64,000 nt of DNA from Phorcus lineatus (taxonomy: Eukaryota > Mollusca > Gastropoda > Trochida > Trochidae): assembly GCA_921293015.1 (NCBI GenBank), contig OV121097.1, forward strand, positions 13,942,924 to 14,006,923. Direction: 5' to 3'. This document shows, piece after piece, positions 1 to 11,816 of this stretch. Positions within the stretch are counted from its first letter, which is position 1; each line of letters opens with the position of its first letter. Under the pieces are notes generated by a model. That model ran no database searches, was not told the origin of the DNA, and was given only the letters and a program-made list of their open reading frames with translations. The position numbers and the translations under genes were made by a program.

Positions 1-220
1 ACTTTCGTCATCATAATATGTCAGATAACTCGCTTTAGTTTGTGTCATGGTAGAATAGGTAATGACAAGGATATTGGTAGTTTCACTTTGGTTTGCAAAC
101 AGAGTAACATGTCTTGTGGATAATGTCATTACAACAATTCAACAAGATATATGTGGCAGTTGTGACAGGTTAAGCCACCCTTTACCCTCCCCTTTTAAGA
201 AATGTATAGCCTAAAAGTTT
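1..220. other. Non-coding flank
   Basis: No credible coding frame or recognisable element; AT-rich sequence leading into the fold-back element at 221. Confidence 0.5.
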
Positions 221-361
221 TTAGCTCATCTGGCCGGCATGGCATGTCGTCCATCCGTCCGTAAATCTTGTCTATTGACTCCTTGACTAACAAGGTTTTT
301 GATCTATAGAGATGGTGATCTCATGATCTTTTATAACAGCCCTAACAACATGAATGCTTAA

Positions 362-834
362 AGAGCCACTCCGTGAGTTGTTGGAGTCATATATGCCAAA
401 CTGAATCAATGGTGTCATTTAATCGCGAAGTATCGACTCACTGTTACCAAAAATAAACACTTTAAAGCTAATTTGTTTTCTACAGTGACAATATGAAGGT
501 AGAACGTCACAATTATGATCGAAAACCGGACAGTGGCGCGCGTCAAATACTCAAACGTAATTTTCGAGACTTATCTAAAACAGCCGGGAGGGAAGATAGG
601 AGTTGCTAGTATTTGTTAGGTTATATAACAAGTATCACTGTATATTGGACGTGACTTCTACACCTCTGTGCATTTGTAAGGCTGTTTTTAGATTTTCATG
701 GACCGCCAGTATGTGTCATATATAGGTCTTTTGGACATGAAAAGTTAAGATGTTTTGATTTTATATCACCACATATTACATTTAGGTTAGTATCAAAGGT
801 AAATTATATGTTATAAAAATCACGGAGTGGTTCT
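362..834. mobile_element. TTAA-flanked MITE-like insertion
   Basis: A 15-base terminal inverted repeat (AGAGCCACTCCGTGA at 362; TCACGGAGTGGTTCT ending at 834) is flanked on both sides by TTAA (358-361 and 835-838). A TTAA target duplication is typical of piggyBac- and Kolobok-type transposases. The 473-base element has no coding capacity. Its internal block ATGATCGAAAACCGGACAGT recurs in nearly the same form at about 47917, and its right terminal 130 bases recur inverted at 48173-48262. Confidence 0.7.
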
Positions 835-1104
835 TTAAACTATGTGTACAAAAACCTTACCTGATTTGGATTCTCATTAAAGATTTTGCGACCTCGTGAC
901 CTCTTCATATTGGGCAGAGGAATCACGCCCTCAAAACCTATTTTTATCTTCTAAAGAAGCAAGAGGCCTAGAAAGATGATATCTTGTGCAGAGACCATTT
1001 AGTTGATAGTAGACTTGGTGACCCCGTTATGCCTAATAAGGGCCAAAGAGACCATGCACGTCTTAAAAAACTATTTTTATCTTCTTCTCCCCCAGAATCA
1101 AAAG

Positions 1105-1212
1105 GCATAGAAAGCTTAAACTTTGTGTACGGACACCTTAGCTGTTGTCTATGTCCCCATCAGTTAAAGAGTATAGACAACTGCTAAGGTGTCCGTAAAC
1201 AAAGTTTCAGGT
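1105..1212. repeat. Imperfect palindrome inside the fold-back element
   Basis: Arms of about 35 bases, beginning AAACTTTGTGTACGGACACC (about 1119) and read back from ACTTTGTTTACGGACACC on the other strand (ending about 1207), surround a loop of about 25 bases. This is the centre of symmetry of the element at 221-1446. Confidence 0.6.
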
Positions 1213-1446
1213 TTCTAGGCCTTTTGCGCCTTGAGAAGAAGATGGAAATAGGTTTTTCGGGTGTGCTCCCTGTTGCACTTATGAGGGGTAATAGGGTCAC
1301 CAAGTCTATCGATTAGAATCTTAATCACCTAAGGAGTTTGTATGCAAGATTTCAGATGTCCTGAGTCAATGGTTCTGGAGGTCGTGAAATAGTAATAAGT
1401 TTACGGACGGACGTACGGACGGACGCCGGACATGCCAGATGAGCTA

Positions 1447-2120
1447 AAATTGTAAAACTATTCAATTGGATTATATTTCATCGCGTGAGCACGTAATTCC
1501 CATGACAAAATATCTTAAGTGACTTTTTGAGCCATACATCATTGTCAGGTTATGTTGCAAAGACATACAAACTTTCGTTTATAATCATAACCTGACAAAT
1601 AATATAGTTATAACAACTGGAAATAGACTACCGAAAATATTTTAACGAAAAACAGAGAAATGTGGGATTCATGATGTAATTTATCTTGCTTATTTATTGA
1701 GATTTTAAAATATGTTTTGTAAGAAGAATAAAACTAAAAACTAAAATAAAACTTTAAATAAGATAATGCAAGTGTTTTATAAGTTCTTTTAGGTCATATT
1801 TGATTAAATTTATGTTATTTTACATTTAAATACGCCGTAGAATGCTTCTGCATATCTCATCCTAGATTAACCCATTACATTCCGGAAGAAAAATTAACCA
1901 ATCCAATCCAATCATTTACGCACTGACGGATAGAAATTGTTGCTTCTCATGACATTAGCGTTTGGGATTTTTATAGATAAGACAATGGATACTGATAAAA
2001 TCATATTACGCTAGAGCAAGCAATTAATGTTTAAAGCAAATAGTGCCATGCGAAGGCATGTACAAGATCAGTCTGTACAACACGTTTCAGCTTTCTAGGA
2101 CTTTTCTTCTGGGGAAGAAG
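1447..2120. other. AT-rich non-coding sequence
   Basis: No supported gene, RNA gene or repeat boundary seen. Confidence 0.4.
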
Positions 2121-2300
2121 GTGAGCTGATTTGAGGTCAAAGCCGTTTATAATATTATTTCTCTTAAATCACGGCTGCACATATTTTTGCATATTTCAGG
2201 GAAGCCTTTGCGAGGATTGGCTGGAACTAGCGAACCATTTGAGGTACTGCGCTGAAATTCAAACCTGACTGCGTGTAGAACAGTTTTCTACTGCGGGGAT
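2121..2300 (-). repeat. Degenerate SINE copy 1
   Basis: On the minus strand this resembles the SINE family at 55965-56222. It shares the GTAGAACAG core (about 2275), the CAAACCTGACTG block, the CGGCTG motif (about 2171) and the AAGCCG tail. It is strongly mutated and its ends are approximate. Confidence 0.5.
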
Positions 2301-5300
2301 TTTTCTCTTTGGATTGCCTATAAAAATGTGGCCCTTCCAATTTAAGCGTATTTTTTGTCATGACCCTCCCCCAAATCATATCTACGAAAATTCTTGAAAT
2401 TGGTCTTTTGAAGATTTATGGTCGGTTTTACATTCAATTTTTTTTTGTTATTTCCAAAAAAGAAACTTCTTTAAGTAACGCTTAAAATAATGTTGAAAAA
2501 AACAACTGATTTACCCTTCCATTGATGGATTTAACATGATATCTGATAATGGTCTATAGTTTTTTTAAATCAGTTTTATTTGAACTTCTTTTTTTCATCA
2601 ACTGTATATTAAAATAGGTTTTGAATACCATTGCTTATGATACACACATTTGCTTAACATAGTGTAAATTTTTTCTTTAATTTTATCTTACTTTTAAAGG
2701 TCTTTTTTTTAAAAATTCAAATCACAATGTCTTTTTTATCTTTAAATAACAAAATAGGTTAGCACTGAGGAAGAGAAGGAATTATTTTTATGGATGATCA
2801 ACTTCTTTATTGAATTTACGTTCAACAGAGATAAAAAGAGCTAAGATATTGCACTAGTTCAAAATTCCATCAAAATACATATATTGCCCACATTATTCCA
2901 CTGAAAACTTGAAACAATGAATTCATAAATTGATTAAACCATGCAAGGACCAGGTTGGGAGATAAGCCCTTGACATAATGATTTCTTTTAAAGACGTTCC
3001 TAACGTTTGTCAGTGCGCATCTTTTCGCGCATCCGAAAAAGTGCCGCTAACATTTTGAGAAAACTAAAGTTGAGTAAACATTGTAGAAAAAATGTCACTG
3101 TAGCGTTATCGATGTTCGGAAAATAAGGAAATTTTTACTGTGGACTGCTTAGTTGTCTATTATATGATCCATGTACATATTAGTCATAGATTTTAAGAAT
3201 CATATGCATTGGTCATAATCGGCAGAGGTGTTTTGACACAAATGTTCACTGAACGTGAATTCGCAATCCGTTGTTTCATAGATTATAATTAGATTGCGGT
3301 TTTCAAAAATGTACTCCAAATATTATTTTTTAAACAGAGAAAATGTGACTGATAACATTTGTGTGTTCACATTCTGCATAAAACCGATTGTTGATGAACT
3401 AATACAAGTTATCCGTTGCAGTGTTGTGTTGAACAGTGTTGCAGTGACATCTTTGACACACAATGTGCGGATAATACACTGTGCATGGAATAGTCCTCGT
3501 CATTTTTCACAATATATGACTATTAACGGAACTTTTATGCTTTGAAAAATATTCATCCATCTTGAAAATGATGTAACTTCTAGAATAATTAGAACGGAAT
3601 ATTTAGTTACCCTCATTAGGCCATAAGCAGTAGAGGTTTCTGTACGTAAAATCTCATTTCGAATAGCTTTTTTGCTGGAACATAACAAATATAAATAAAC
3701 CGTTGCATTTTCATCTCAAACAATAGATAGAAATTCATAATAAAGAATAGAAGCAAATCTTTTTTGGAAAATTTCTAGATAGATTTTTAAATGAAAAGTC
3801 AAAACGGTCATTGAGACAAAATGAGTATTTGAAAAATCAGGAATGTATCGCGGAATTTTTACAATTCGGTTTGGCTGCATTTAATTCGCAAATTAATTAT
3901 ATGAGCGGTAATTTTCAATCATGTACACACTTACAATTATGGGAAAACATTTATAAACATATCATTCAATGTAACATTTACCAATCAAGTAAAATTAACT
4001 ACCGTGGTAAAAATATATTTGACCGAAGTCAAAAGTCAAAAAGAAATTAAAAATATGTCCGTGGTCTGCTTGGTTCATGAAGTAAATCATATGATTTTAC
4101 TTTCATCCTGGAGATAACTAAGTTATTTGTTATCAACTCAAGAGTATGACTTAAATATGAACGTAAGCACCAAATGCTTCCCGAACCGGGTCGACTTGAT
4201 TGTGGTCTATTCCTCATCGTATTAGCTTCGCCGAAATTGCGGCGCTTGGATGCGGTGTTCTTTATCGCGCAATAAATAGATCTTTGAGAGGAAGTTTTGA
4301 GGTTAAATCTTAATGTTTTGTGATGGGATTTTTACGTGCCTTCAATCCACCTAATTATCCCACTATCTGACTCATTCAGCTAGCCCCAGTACACTCAAAC
4401 GCAGTTCGAAAAACTCAAATCATTCACAAATAGAAAACATTTGTCATATTTAAAAGGTGTGTTTAAAAAAATTGCTTGTGGATGCTAATACTTTGTTAAC
4501 ACGTGGATTTGACCAAGAGGCCATAAATGTCTTTTGACACTTCAAATATTTCATAACACTGACCTTAGAATTTCAGGAAATACTTTGAAACGGGATAAAC
4601 TGTGTACTTCAAACCATTATCATGAATTATCATTCAAGGGAAATAAAGAGTTACCTCCCCTTATGAGTTTTTTCATAAGTAATTTTAACTTCAGCTTCAA
4701 TTATCTCGGAAATTAGGCCCGTGACATATCTTTTTTCTTTCAAATTATTTCTTTGCAATATATTTTCTTCTATTTAAAACATATTTGAACTATTTTTCAT
4801 TTATTTTTATTACTGAACGCGTCTTATGAAGCTATTTTTGTAGCGATCATCATTGAACTTGTATCTTAATATTTGCAGATAAGTTTCAAAACTCAAGAAA
4901 GGAAATACAAGAATAATTATTTTATTACATTATCATCTCATTTATTGGGAAAAAGTAAACTGAACTCTAAATGTTTTTATTTTTTTTGTTTTTAAGATAA
5001 AATTAGCCAAATTGATCTTTTCCCAATTTTTTAAAATAAACCCGTCAAAATCATCATTTTTCTGAAAAAGAAGGTCCGTGACATGCACTTTTTATTTTTG
5101 AATATCAAAGAATACATATTCAGCTTTCACCTTGCAAATTTACAGCAATTTTTCATTTATTTTGTTAATTGGTACGAACCTCTTTAAAGCAAAAAAAAAA
5201 GATTTAAAATCTATCTACAAACACTTTCAGAGTATAGGACCAAACAATTAAAATGTCAAATCTTTACTTTATAGGAATTAAATTATCATATTTCATAACA

Positions 5301-6239
5301 TTTAAACTGTTTGTGTATGAGTTTGATTAAAACAAATTTAACCGTCTACATTAAGTTTGTAGCACAAGAATAGTATTTTGAAGGTACATAACATAAGGAT
5401 AATAAAGTCACATCTAGGTTTCACAGAAATTACATTTGTTATATGTTACATAATATTCAAACAATAAAGTGTAAAACCAAAAAAGTATGGAAGCTTAAGT
5501 ATGAATATAGCAAATGTTCCCAATTTTTGGAATATATACATTGGAATTTATTTTTCTAAATATGCATTTAGATATTTTTCATAAGTATAGCTATATTAAC
5601 AAATTTGCACCAATCAAGCCATCTGCTAAAGTGTTACGGTTTCATTACTTTGTATCATTGAGAACAATTAATATAATCATTCAGATATTAATAATTTGAC
5701 TAGCTGTTTTAACTTTATGAGTCTATTAGTTATCAAATATGCATCTTTGTTGTATAAAAATATAGCAAACACCTGTTAACTGCTTGTATAAACTCTCAGT
5801 CCAACAGAACTACTTTTTGTTCTACAAGAATAAAGAACAATGAATTGAACAATCAATTCATGGTGATTTCTTTTTTATATAAGCATGTGTTTTTAAGAAT
5901 ATAAACCAGTTTTGCTCATATTCTGGAATTTTATTTCATTTGATAAGGCTTTATGATAATGTTTCAGCCCCACTTTCAATTGCTAAAGAAGGATGGTTTT
6001 ATAACTGTCTATTTCAAAATGACTCTCCCCAACCTTTTGTATTTTTTTCATGACCCTCCCCTGATGGCTGTATCATGACCCCCCCCCACTAATAAATGAC
6101 CGGTCCCTAAGGCAGTTTGTAATTACTCCATCGCCCTCTTTCTATCATGAACATGTGAGAACTTAAGCGAAAACGGGACAACGCAAGTCTATATTTGGTG
6201 ATAGTTATTACCTTTGAGTATTTTTAAAAATAGAGGGAT
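2301..6239. other. Long AT-rich non-coding stretch
   Basis: No credible gene. The motif CATGACCCTCCCC occurs at about 2359 and 6048, and CGTGACAT starts two related AT-rich segments (about 4710 and 5077), which suggests an old repeat with direct internal duplication. The short open frames at 3294, 3811 and 5514 have AT-driven composition and no domain signature. Confidence 0.4.
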
Positions 6240-7345
6240 TCCTCAATGTAAAGATGATTTCTAGTTTCACTAAGACTAGTCAGATTGGATTTCCACATTT
6301 GTTTGTGAATGTCAGTTATCTTTTGGCTGTTTATCAGGCACATGTTGGGAAAGCCATACGTAACCAAAGCCGTACTCAAAAAAGAGATTTTTCACCAGAG
6401 AAGCCCAATTTACAAATGTTGGTTGAGCAAAAGAGATTATAGTAACAATTTATGAATGATAAATTTATATCTGTTTTTGTCACAAGATATTACCTTATGC
6501 CAGTATTTAACAATCCGTATCAATCTGTCGCACAGTAATGGTAATACACCTAATTCACCATAGACATATGGGGATGGAGTTGTCAATTTTACACCTAAGA
6601 TCCGTTTCAGGAATTTAAGATGGACTCTTTTAATGACCTTTGCTTCCATGAAACCCCAAACTTCACAGCCATATTGTAGGATAGGTGTAATAGAAAATTT
6701 TAAAAGCTGATATTTAACAGACACTTGGATATGTTTGTTATCATTAAATATTTGGTATAAAGAAAAGAGACCTTTAGTACTTTGTTCAGCCAATCTGTTT
6801 TGGCATTGCGAGAAGCTACCAGATGATGAAAAAACGATTCCCAAGTACTTAAAATGTGTGACAGCCTTGACTTCATCTCCTTTATATGTCCAAACTTCTT
6901 TTTTCCCTAATCTACCCCCTTTTCTAAATACAACAATCTTTGTTTTATCAACAATGACATAAAGGCCCCCATCTATTGCTTTACTTCGAAAGGGCATTCA
7001 AACCATTTTGCAAACCTTTAACAGTATTACTAAACATGGCCATGTCCTCAGCAAAAAGCAGACGCATAAGTCGTAATTCCTCTACATTTATGCCTAGACC
7101 CGTAGAAGTTGATAAACTGTCAACAATGTCATTTATGAATAGGGAAAACAATAAGGGAGAGAGATTTTCACCCTGTCTAACTCCAAACCTTGAGCTTATA
7201 CCCGATGTATATAATCTAAACCACAAAGCCTGTCTATTGATGAGATCAAAAGCCTTACGGTAGTATATGAATGCACAGTATAACTTTGAACCATTATTTA
7301 GTGAAATATTAATCAAATAATGCAACAAAAATATACAATCTGGCG
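6240..7345 (-). pseudogene. LINE ORF2 relic (reverse transcriptase and C-terminal region)
   Basis: This is a decayed non-LTR retrotransposon on the minus strand. The upstream frame (7328 to 6981, 115 residues) shows reverse-transcriptase motif A (YYRKAFDLINR), the GVRQGENLSPLLFSLFIND block and a catalytic-box relic LLFAEDMAMFS, where the usual ADD is AED. About 40 residues normally found between motif A and GVRQG are missing. The second frame (6997 to 6437) continues with the thumb region: HFKYLGIVFSSSG, PILQYGCEVWGF and LKFLKRILGVK. Beyond 6437 further C-terminal fragments (YVWLSQHV-like) can be read to about 6240 across stops. 5'-truncated and inactive. The exact LINE clade is not resolved. 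Confidence 0.85.
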
Positions 7346-7914
7346 TACTATATGCTTATGCTTAGAACCGACAGTGATTTAGTTTAGGTTTTGTGGTAGC
7401 AGCAAATACACTCAAGGCTAAGGTAATAATACAGATAAAGACCTAGAATGCATAACATGCAGCCTGCTAAAAGCTAAGTTAAATTTCTACTTTTTACTAA
7501 GTATATAAGAAAATAGTTCGTCGAGTTCATTGAATTCTGAAAAAATACATTATATGTGCTGTTCTAGTTGTTGAAGAATTGTTTTGGAATCTAAACTTCA
7601 CGTGCTGAGGATTTCCATTGGAAACGGTTAGTATGATGTATTTTGAAAGCAAAACTAAACTAATTGATTATCTAAAATGATTATGAATAAAAAACAATTT
7701 GGTTGATACAACTTATTTTTTGTAACATAACTTTGCAGAGAACATTAAAAGGACGATTTTAGTTAACATGATCAGAGACTAGTCTAGTGTTGAAGAAATA
7801 GATTTAGATAAAAATGTTATTCAGGAGTTCCGTTTCCTTTGTAATAAATTCTGACAGTCAGTTTGACATTTGATACTGTGTTCAGTAGTTCCTGAATTGT
7901 TCGTCTTCAGAAGG
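7346..7914. other. Upstream region of the lectin-like gene
   Basis: No coding sequence seen. The promoter and 5' UTR of the gene starting at 7915 should lie here, but I found no convincing TATA box. CAGTAGTTCCTGAATTG just before the ATG may belong to the leader. Confidence 0.35.
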
Positions 7915-8971
7915 ATGAATCTGCTTGTGACGACACTGCTTATGATGTACGTCTCTCACATCAAAGGTTGGTTTTGTTGACCGAGTCAGTGTATAATTTC
8001 AATAATTTCAAGTTTTTGTTTGTTGCTTCCCGTTATTCCCAATACAAAGTCATAATATTCTAAGCTAAGATATATCGATATCCAGTTGATAGTAAACAAT
8101 GAATTGTTAACCTTCCTTCATATAATATACCTTGACAAAATGACTTTGAATGTTTAAGTATTTTCTTCACAGGAGACAACATAATGCTGGGCAAACCAAG
8201 TAAACAATCCAGTACCTATAATGATAACAGTGATTATGACAGTACAAGAGCGAACGATGGTTCAATCAGCACAGTGAGCTGGACTCGATCTGAACAAAGT
8301 CCATATTGGCAGGGGGACCTGCAGGGATATTACAGAATACTCAACATCACTGTCACCCGTGGCTCTTGTAAGTTTAACTTGACATTTTGGATCAATTTTT
8401 TAAAATACATAAGGTTATGTGATGTGTTTTCACTACACAATGGATGTGCACTAAAGACGTTTGAGACTTCTGATCAGAAATAAATGATTTATATTGTAAA
8501 ACGTCATAAAGTACATGTATAAACGCTTTAAAGAATATTTTTTACAACGGATTCAAAAGGAAATCAATGTCAAGATTTTCGAAAAATATTTGAACTTGAC
8601 TATACACTAGAAATCTGTTAAATTATCTCTGATGAGTAATTAATAGTAATAACATGTACATTAACGTTTCCATCCATGTGTTATAATCGTTTATATAAAC
8701 TAATAGATTTGATTTCATCATGGTTTTATAGCGCTTTACATACGGGGTGCCTACATCGGGGTCTCTGTCCTCGATGTGTCTAATCCAGACAGTGACGTCC
8801 ATAAGTGTGGACAATGGCCAGACATGTTCAGTGACTCCTCAGATTCCCTGACCTATATGTGCAGCTTCCAACAACCCGTGAGGTTTGTCAGAATTTGGCG
8901 TGAAGATGCCTACTACCATCTGGCTATTGCCGAAGTAATTGTTGAAGCACCCTCTGAACAGGTGCCTAGAG
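7915..8971 (+). CDS. Secreted fucolectin/F5-8C-like protein, exons 1-3
   Basis: Three exons fit one reading frame. Exon 1 (7915-7966) encodes a signal peptide, MNLLVTTLLMMYVSHIK, and ends at AAAG|GTTGGT. Exon 2 (8173-8367) begins after a TTCTTCACAG acceptor, encodes KPSKQSSTYNDNS and the YWQGDLQGYYRILNITVTRG strand pair, and ends at a GTAAGT donor. Exon 3 (8732-8971) follows a TTTTATAG acceptor and encodes CGQWPDMFSD and PVRFVRIWRED...LAIAEVIVEA, the closing strands of an eel-fucolectin/tachylectin-type galactose-binding-like fold. The introns are all phase 1 if the donor at 8972 (GAG|GTAAAC) is used. The usual HT and WWRVDL residues are replaced (SWT, YWQGDL), so fucose or calcium binding is uncertain. 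Family role: extracellular carbohydrate recognition, often in immunity. The start was chosen for the signal peptide. Confidence 0.8.
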
Positions 8972-9039
8972 GTAAACATGTTTTTGTTTGGCAAAACCAG
9001 CTATGTAGATTCAAATTTTTAAAAAAACGTCAACGTTGA

Positions 9040-9400
9040 AATTCTTAATTTTGTTATCAAAAAGCTAATAAATCTACAAAGACTAATCTTCATTTGGTGA
9101 ACAATTAAACAAGATTTTAAATTTGATTTTCTTCCAAACTTTCCAGTTTATAAAAGCTCCATAGCTTAACAAACAGTGTTACAATGATTAATCCCCCCAC
9201 TTAACGAGCCATTCCACTACCTTAACTCATGCCGTTCATTAATTCATACACATACAGGGCATTTCTAACATCCTTCATTCTTCAACTTAAAGTCATTATC
9301 TAATCTTGGCAAGGCAAACAATGAAGTTTCAGTGATGGTCAAAAGCGCTTTAGGACATAGGCCTACCAAATTAATCACAAAAATTTTGGAAAATGAAGAG
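9040..9400 (+). other. Intron 3, 5' part
   Basis: AT-rich intron sequence downstream of exon 3. No feature seen before the DIRS terminus at 9401. Confidence 0.4.
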
Positions 9401-9716
9401 TATAGTACGTTTTTGGTTACACGTCATTATTTAATACTTACCGTAGACAAATATCTATGCCTATTTATTAGCTATATAATAATAACGACTCCGTCCCACT
9501 GTTATATTTATAGAATTGAGACTCGTGAGAGTTACCTGCCCACGGGTGATACGTCACTTCCGAAAGCTCATTAGCAATTCTAGTCGCCTCACCCGGTAAT
9601 ATCTGCATAGAGGGGATGAGGCCGGACTCATGAAGGTGATTGTCTACGGTAAGTATAAAATAATGACGTTTAACCAAAAACATACTATTATTTACAACTT
9701 ACCTCCAACAATCACC
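9401..9716 (-). repeat. DIRS copy 1 palindromic 3' terminus
   Basis: A complete imperfect palindrome (9635-9716) has outer arms GGTGATTGT/ACAATCACC and inner arms with TACTTACC/GGTAAGT. An inverted half-copy (9401-9450: AGTACGTTTTTGGTTAC, CATTATTTAATACTTACC) lies about 185 bases away. The same architecture is seen in DIRS copy 2 at 20201-20536. Confidence 0.7.
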
Positions 9717-10059
9717 TATGCCGAATGCCACTGTTGGCCGGCGGGTCGGATACAGACACCCGTGGGGCAGCCCTGAATTGTCCAGTCTATGAATGCGACT
9801 AATTACCTATGCGGTAGAGGCCCCCCTCAACCTCATCGTCAAATCTCAATGGTCGACGGCCACATAAGCATTAAAATGAACAACACAACAACGAGTAAGT
9901 TGAAACAATATATTTTATTCTTGATAAAACACACAAGAAGGATTGGAAGATGGCAACCCCGACCAGACGGGTCGTGTCTTACCCCGACTGGGAACGCCCC
10001 CTTCCGGGGCCTCCCCCGCCAGACGTGCGCTGCTGTGTGAACACTTTTACTCCTAGTCT

Positions 10060-10749
10060 CGCGACTCCCTCCATATCATCCAAAGATAAGTCGCGTAAGT
10101 AATGGTTGGCGAATACAAAGCCCGACTTCCAAAAGCAGCTGGCCATGATGTCCGCTCACGCTAGGTTACTATGCAGAGCCATAGTCGCCGATATGGCCCT
10201 GATTTCATTCGGATTGGTCCGCGTGGGTGGGGGGAGATCCGCCGCCTTGTAGGCGTCCAAAACCGCTGACCTAAGGTAAACCCCAAGTTGCCTCTTGTCA
10301 ATCTCCTTCCAACTCGTCTGTGAGTGAGGAAGGAAGAGCCTGCGTCCCAATTGTTTTGTCAGATCCGAGGACAACCTTATAAGGTGTCTGCAATCCCTCT
10401 CTCGAACATGTATATTTAGAGCAACCTGCAGAGACCTGGGTCGGAGTCTCCCCCTCTTTGTATAAACTTGGCACAATGTCAGGAACCCCGGGCGGCGCTG
10501 CCACTGCTGCAGAGGCAGAGGCTCCCGCTGCTCCTGCTCTACATCGAGAACTGCACATCGTGTCTGTGCAGGTATTGGACGATGGGTTTGGTCACCCGAT
10601 TGAAGAGCCACGGGGCTGTTGGGATTCCAAATGGCAGGACGTTCCACTGGAAGTGTCGCCCTGCCAAGACAAACCGGAGGGATCTGCGGTCCGCGGGGCA
10701 GATTGGGATGTGCAGATACGCATCCTGAAGGTTCAGAGAAACCCTGCAA
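10060..10749 (-). pseudogene. DIRS tyrosine recombinase, C-terminal part
   Basis: The minus-strand frame 10749-10156 ends in RRLFLPHSQTSWKEIDKRQL, then TRTNPNEIRAISATMALHSN, which corresponds to the conserved R..A region of DIRS recombinases. After one in-frame TGA (about 10163) the frame continues MASCFWKSGF and NHYLRDLS. The tyrosine of HYLRD matches the position of the nucleophile. The region between the reverse transcriptase and this part is far too short for RNase H, the methyltransferase-like domain and the recombinase N-terminus, so a large internal deletion is inferred. Not functional. Confidence 0.7.
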
Positions 10750-11081
10750 TCCGAAGGTTGCAGTAACTGCATGACAGATCGCACGGTCAACAGTCGAAAA
10801 TATGGCGTCCGCTCAAGGAACGAGCGGTTGAACCACTTCGTGTCGTGTATCAGCCGCCAATTTTTCAGCTCTCTTTTTGGTCTTATGAAAACCGGGGAGT
10901 AATATCCGGGTTTCAAATTCTCGAGTGAAAGTTCGACCACCGCTCCTTTGGAGACTAGAATCTCTACCTGTTCGAGAGTGAGTGCAAGCCGTTCCGGCTC
11001 CAACGAGTGCTCTACTAGCGAACAGGTCAAACGGGGGCGGAAAAAAACGCGAATATGAAACCCCGCTCCAGAATCTGGCAT
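10539..11081 (-). pseudogene. DIRS reverse transcriptase fragment
   Basis: A 180-residue frame. LALTLEQVEILVSKGAVVEL, GYYSPVFIRPKR and WRLIHDTKWFNRSF form the N-terminal fingers; SLNLQDAYLHIPI is motif A (first catalytic aspartate); FQWNVLPFGIPTAPWLFNRV is motif B. The YxDD box is missing because the frame breaks soon after YLHRHDVQFSM. The motif wording is that of DIRS/PAT-type retrotransposons rather than LINEs. The gag-like frame lies upstream with a frame change near 11080. Confidence 0.8.
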
Positions 11082-11198
11082 ACATATTCGTCAAGGCACA
11101 ATTGCCTACAGTTGGCCAAAAAATGAGAAAGCTGGCCTCCCACTGGCCCGTCTAAATTGCTCACAATCAGCAGGGGCAGGTGTAGAGGCTCCCAGAAG

Positions 11199-11816
11199 TC
11201 ACTGCTTCTTGGGAGTTCCAGCGTACCCGCGCCCTCCGGCACGCTGGAACTTCTTGGGCGTCCTTTTGGAAGAAGGGCCAGCGTTGTAGTTGCTGCGACC
11301 CTTACCTGACCGGCCCTCCCCCACGAAAGGACACACCACCGAACTAGAAAGCGACTGGAGACGCCGTGGTGGTACCCTTGCGCTTGGTGAGCAGTTGGTG
11401 AGCTCCTGCTGGTGCGTCTCCTGCCGGTGACGCAGCGCCTCAGCAATGTGCCCATCGAAGAGGGGAGGAGAGGAGCTTGGAGCATTTCTGAGGCGTGTGC
11501 ACATCTCCATCGGGAGATTAGTGCGTGCTAAAAACTCATCGCGCCTCAGATTGATCTGAGCCAAATTCCCGGCCACAGAGACAAACCCCTGATAGAGTGC
11601 TTTGGCGCCTGACTCCATCCCAGCCTCATTAGCAAAGGCGACCATGGCTTGGCATGCGTGTGCCAAGGAGTTGGATATGCCAAGGATACTCCTGGCCTCC
11701 TTGTCCAGATGGGACAGATGGGCATGCGACACAGAGTGTGCCACAGCTGGGGACGCTACCCTCCGGACGTCGTCGTACAAGGCAAGAGGGTTGAGGCCAA
11801 TAGGGGGTTTTGCCAC
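11199..11816 (-). pseudogene. DIRS gag-like ORF
   Basis: A 205-residue frame rich in Ala, His and basic residues, with an N-terminal helical segment (DKEARSILGISNSLAHACQA) and a C-terminal basic Gly-rich tail (GPSSKRTPKKFQRAGGRGYA). The position upstream of the reverse transcriptase and the basic tail fit the nucleic-acid-binding gag-like protein of DIRS elements. The N-terminus may be missing, because the LINE 5' region starts within about 70 bases. Confidence 0.65.

Larger units (their letters stand above)
221..1446. mobile_element. Fold-back DNA element (TTAGCTCATCTGGC termini)
   Basis: The left end TTAGCTCATCTGGC (221) is mirrored by GCCAGATGAGCTAA at the right end (1433-1446). Inside each terminus lies a run of CCGTC/GACGG units (about 249-265 and 1403-1430). 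The similarity continues inward: 885-1130 and the reverse complement of 1195-1390 share blocks such as the CCTATTTTTATCTTCT-like tract and the AGGCCTAGAAA tract. No transposase frame is visible, so it is non-autonomous. It was enlarged by the insertion at 362-834. Confidence 0.7.

Noticed and set aside
3294..4716. Several 60-83 codon frames
   Set aside because: AT-driven composition, no motif, no splice or promoter context.
6735..7263. Plus-strand frames over the LINE at 6.2-7.3 kb
   Set aside because: Antisense shadows of the reverse-transcriptase relic.
10298..10766. Overlapping open frames on both strands over the DIRS recombinase
   Set aside because: They are other-frame shadows of GC-rich DIRS coding sequence; only the minus-strand frame has family motifs.
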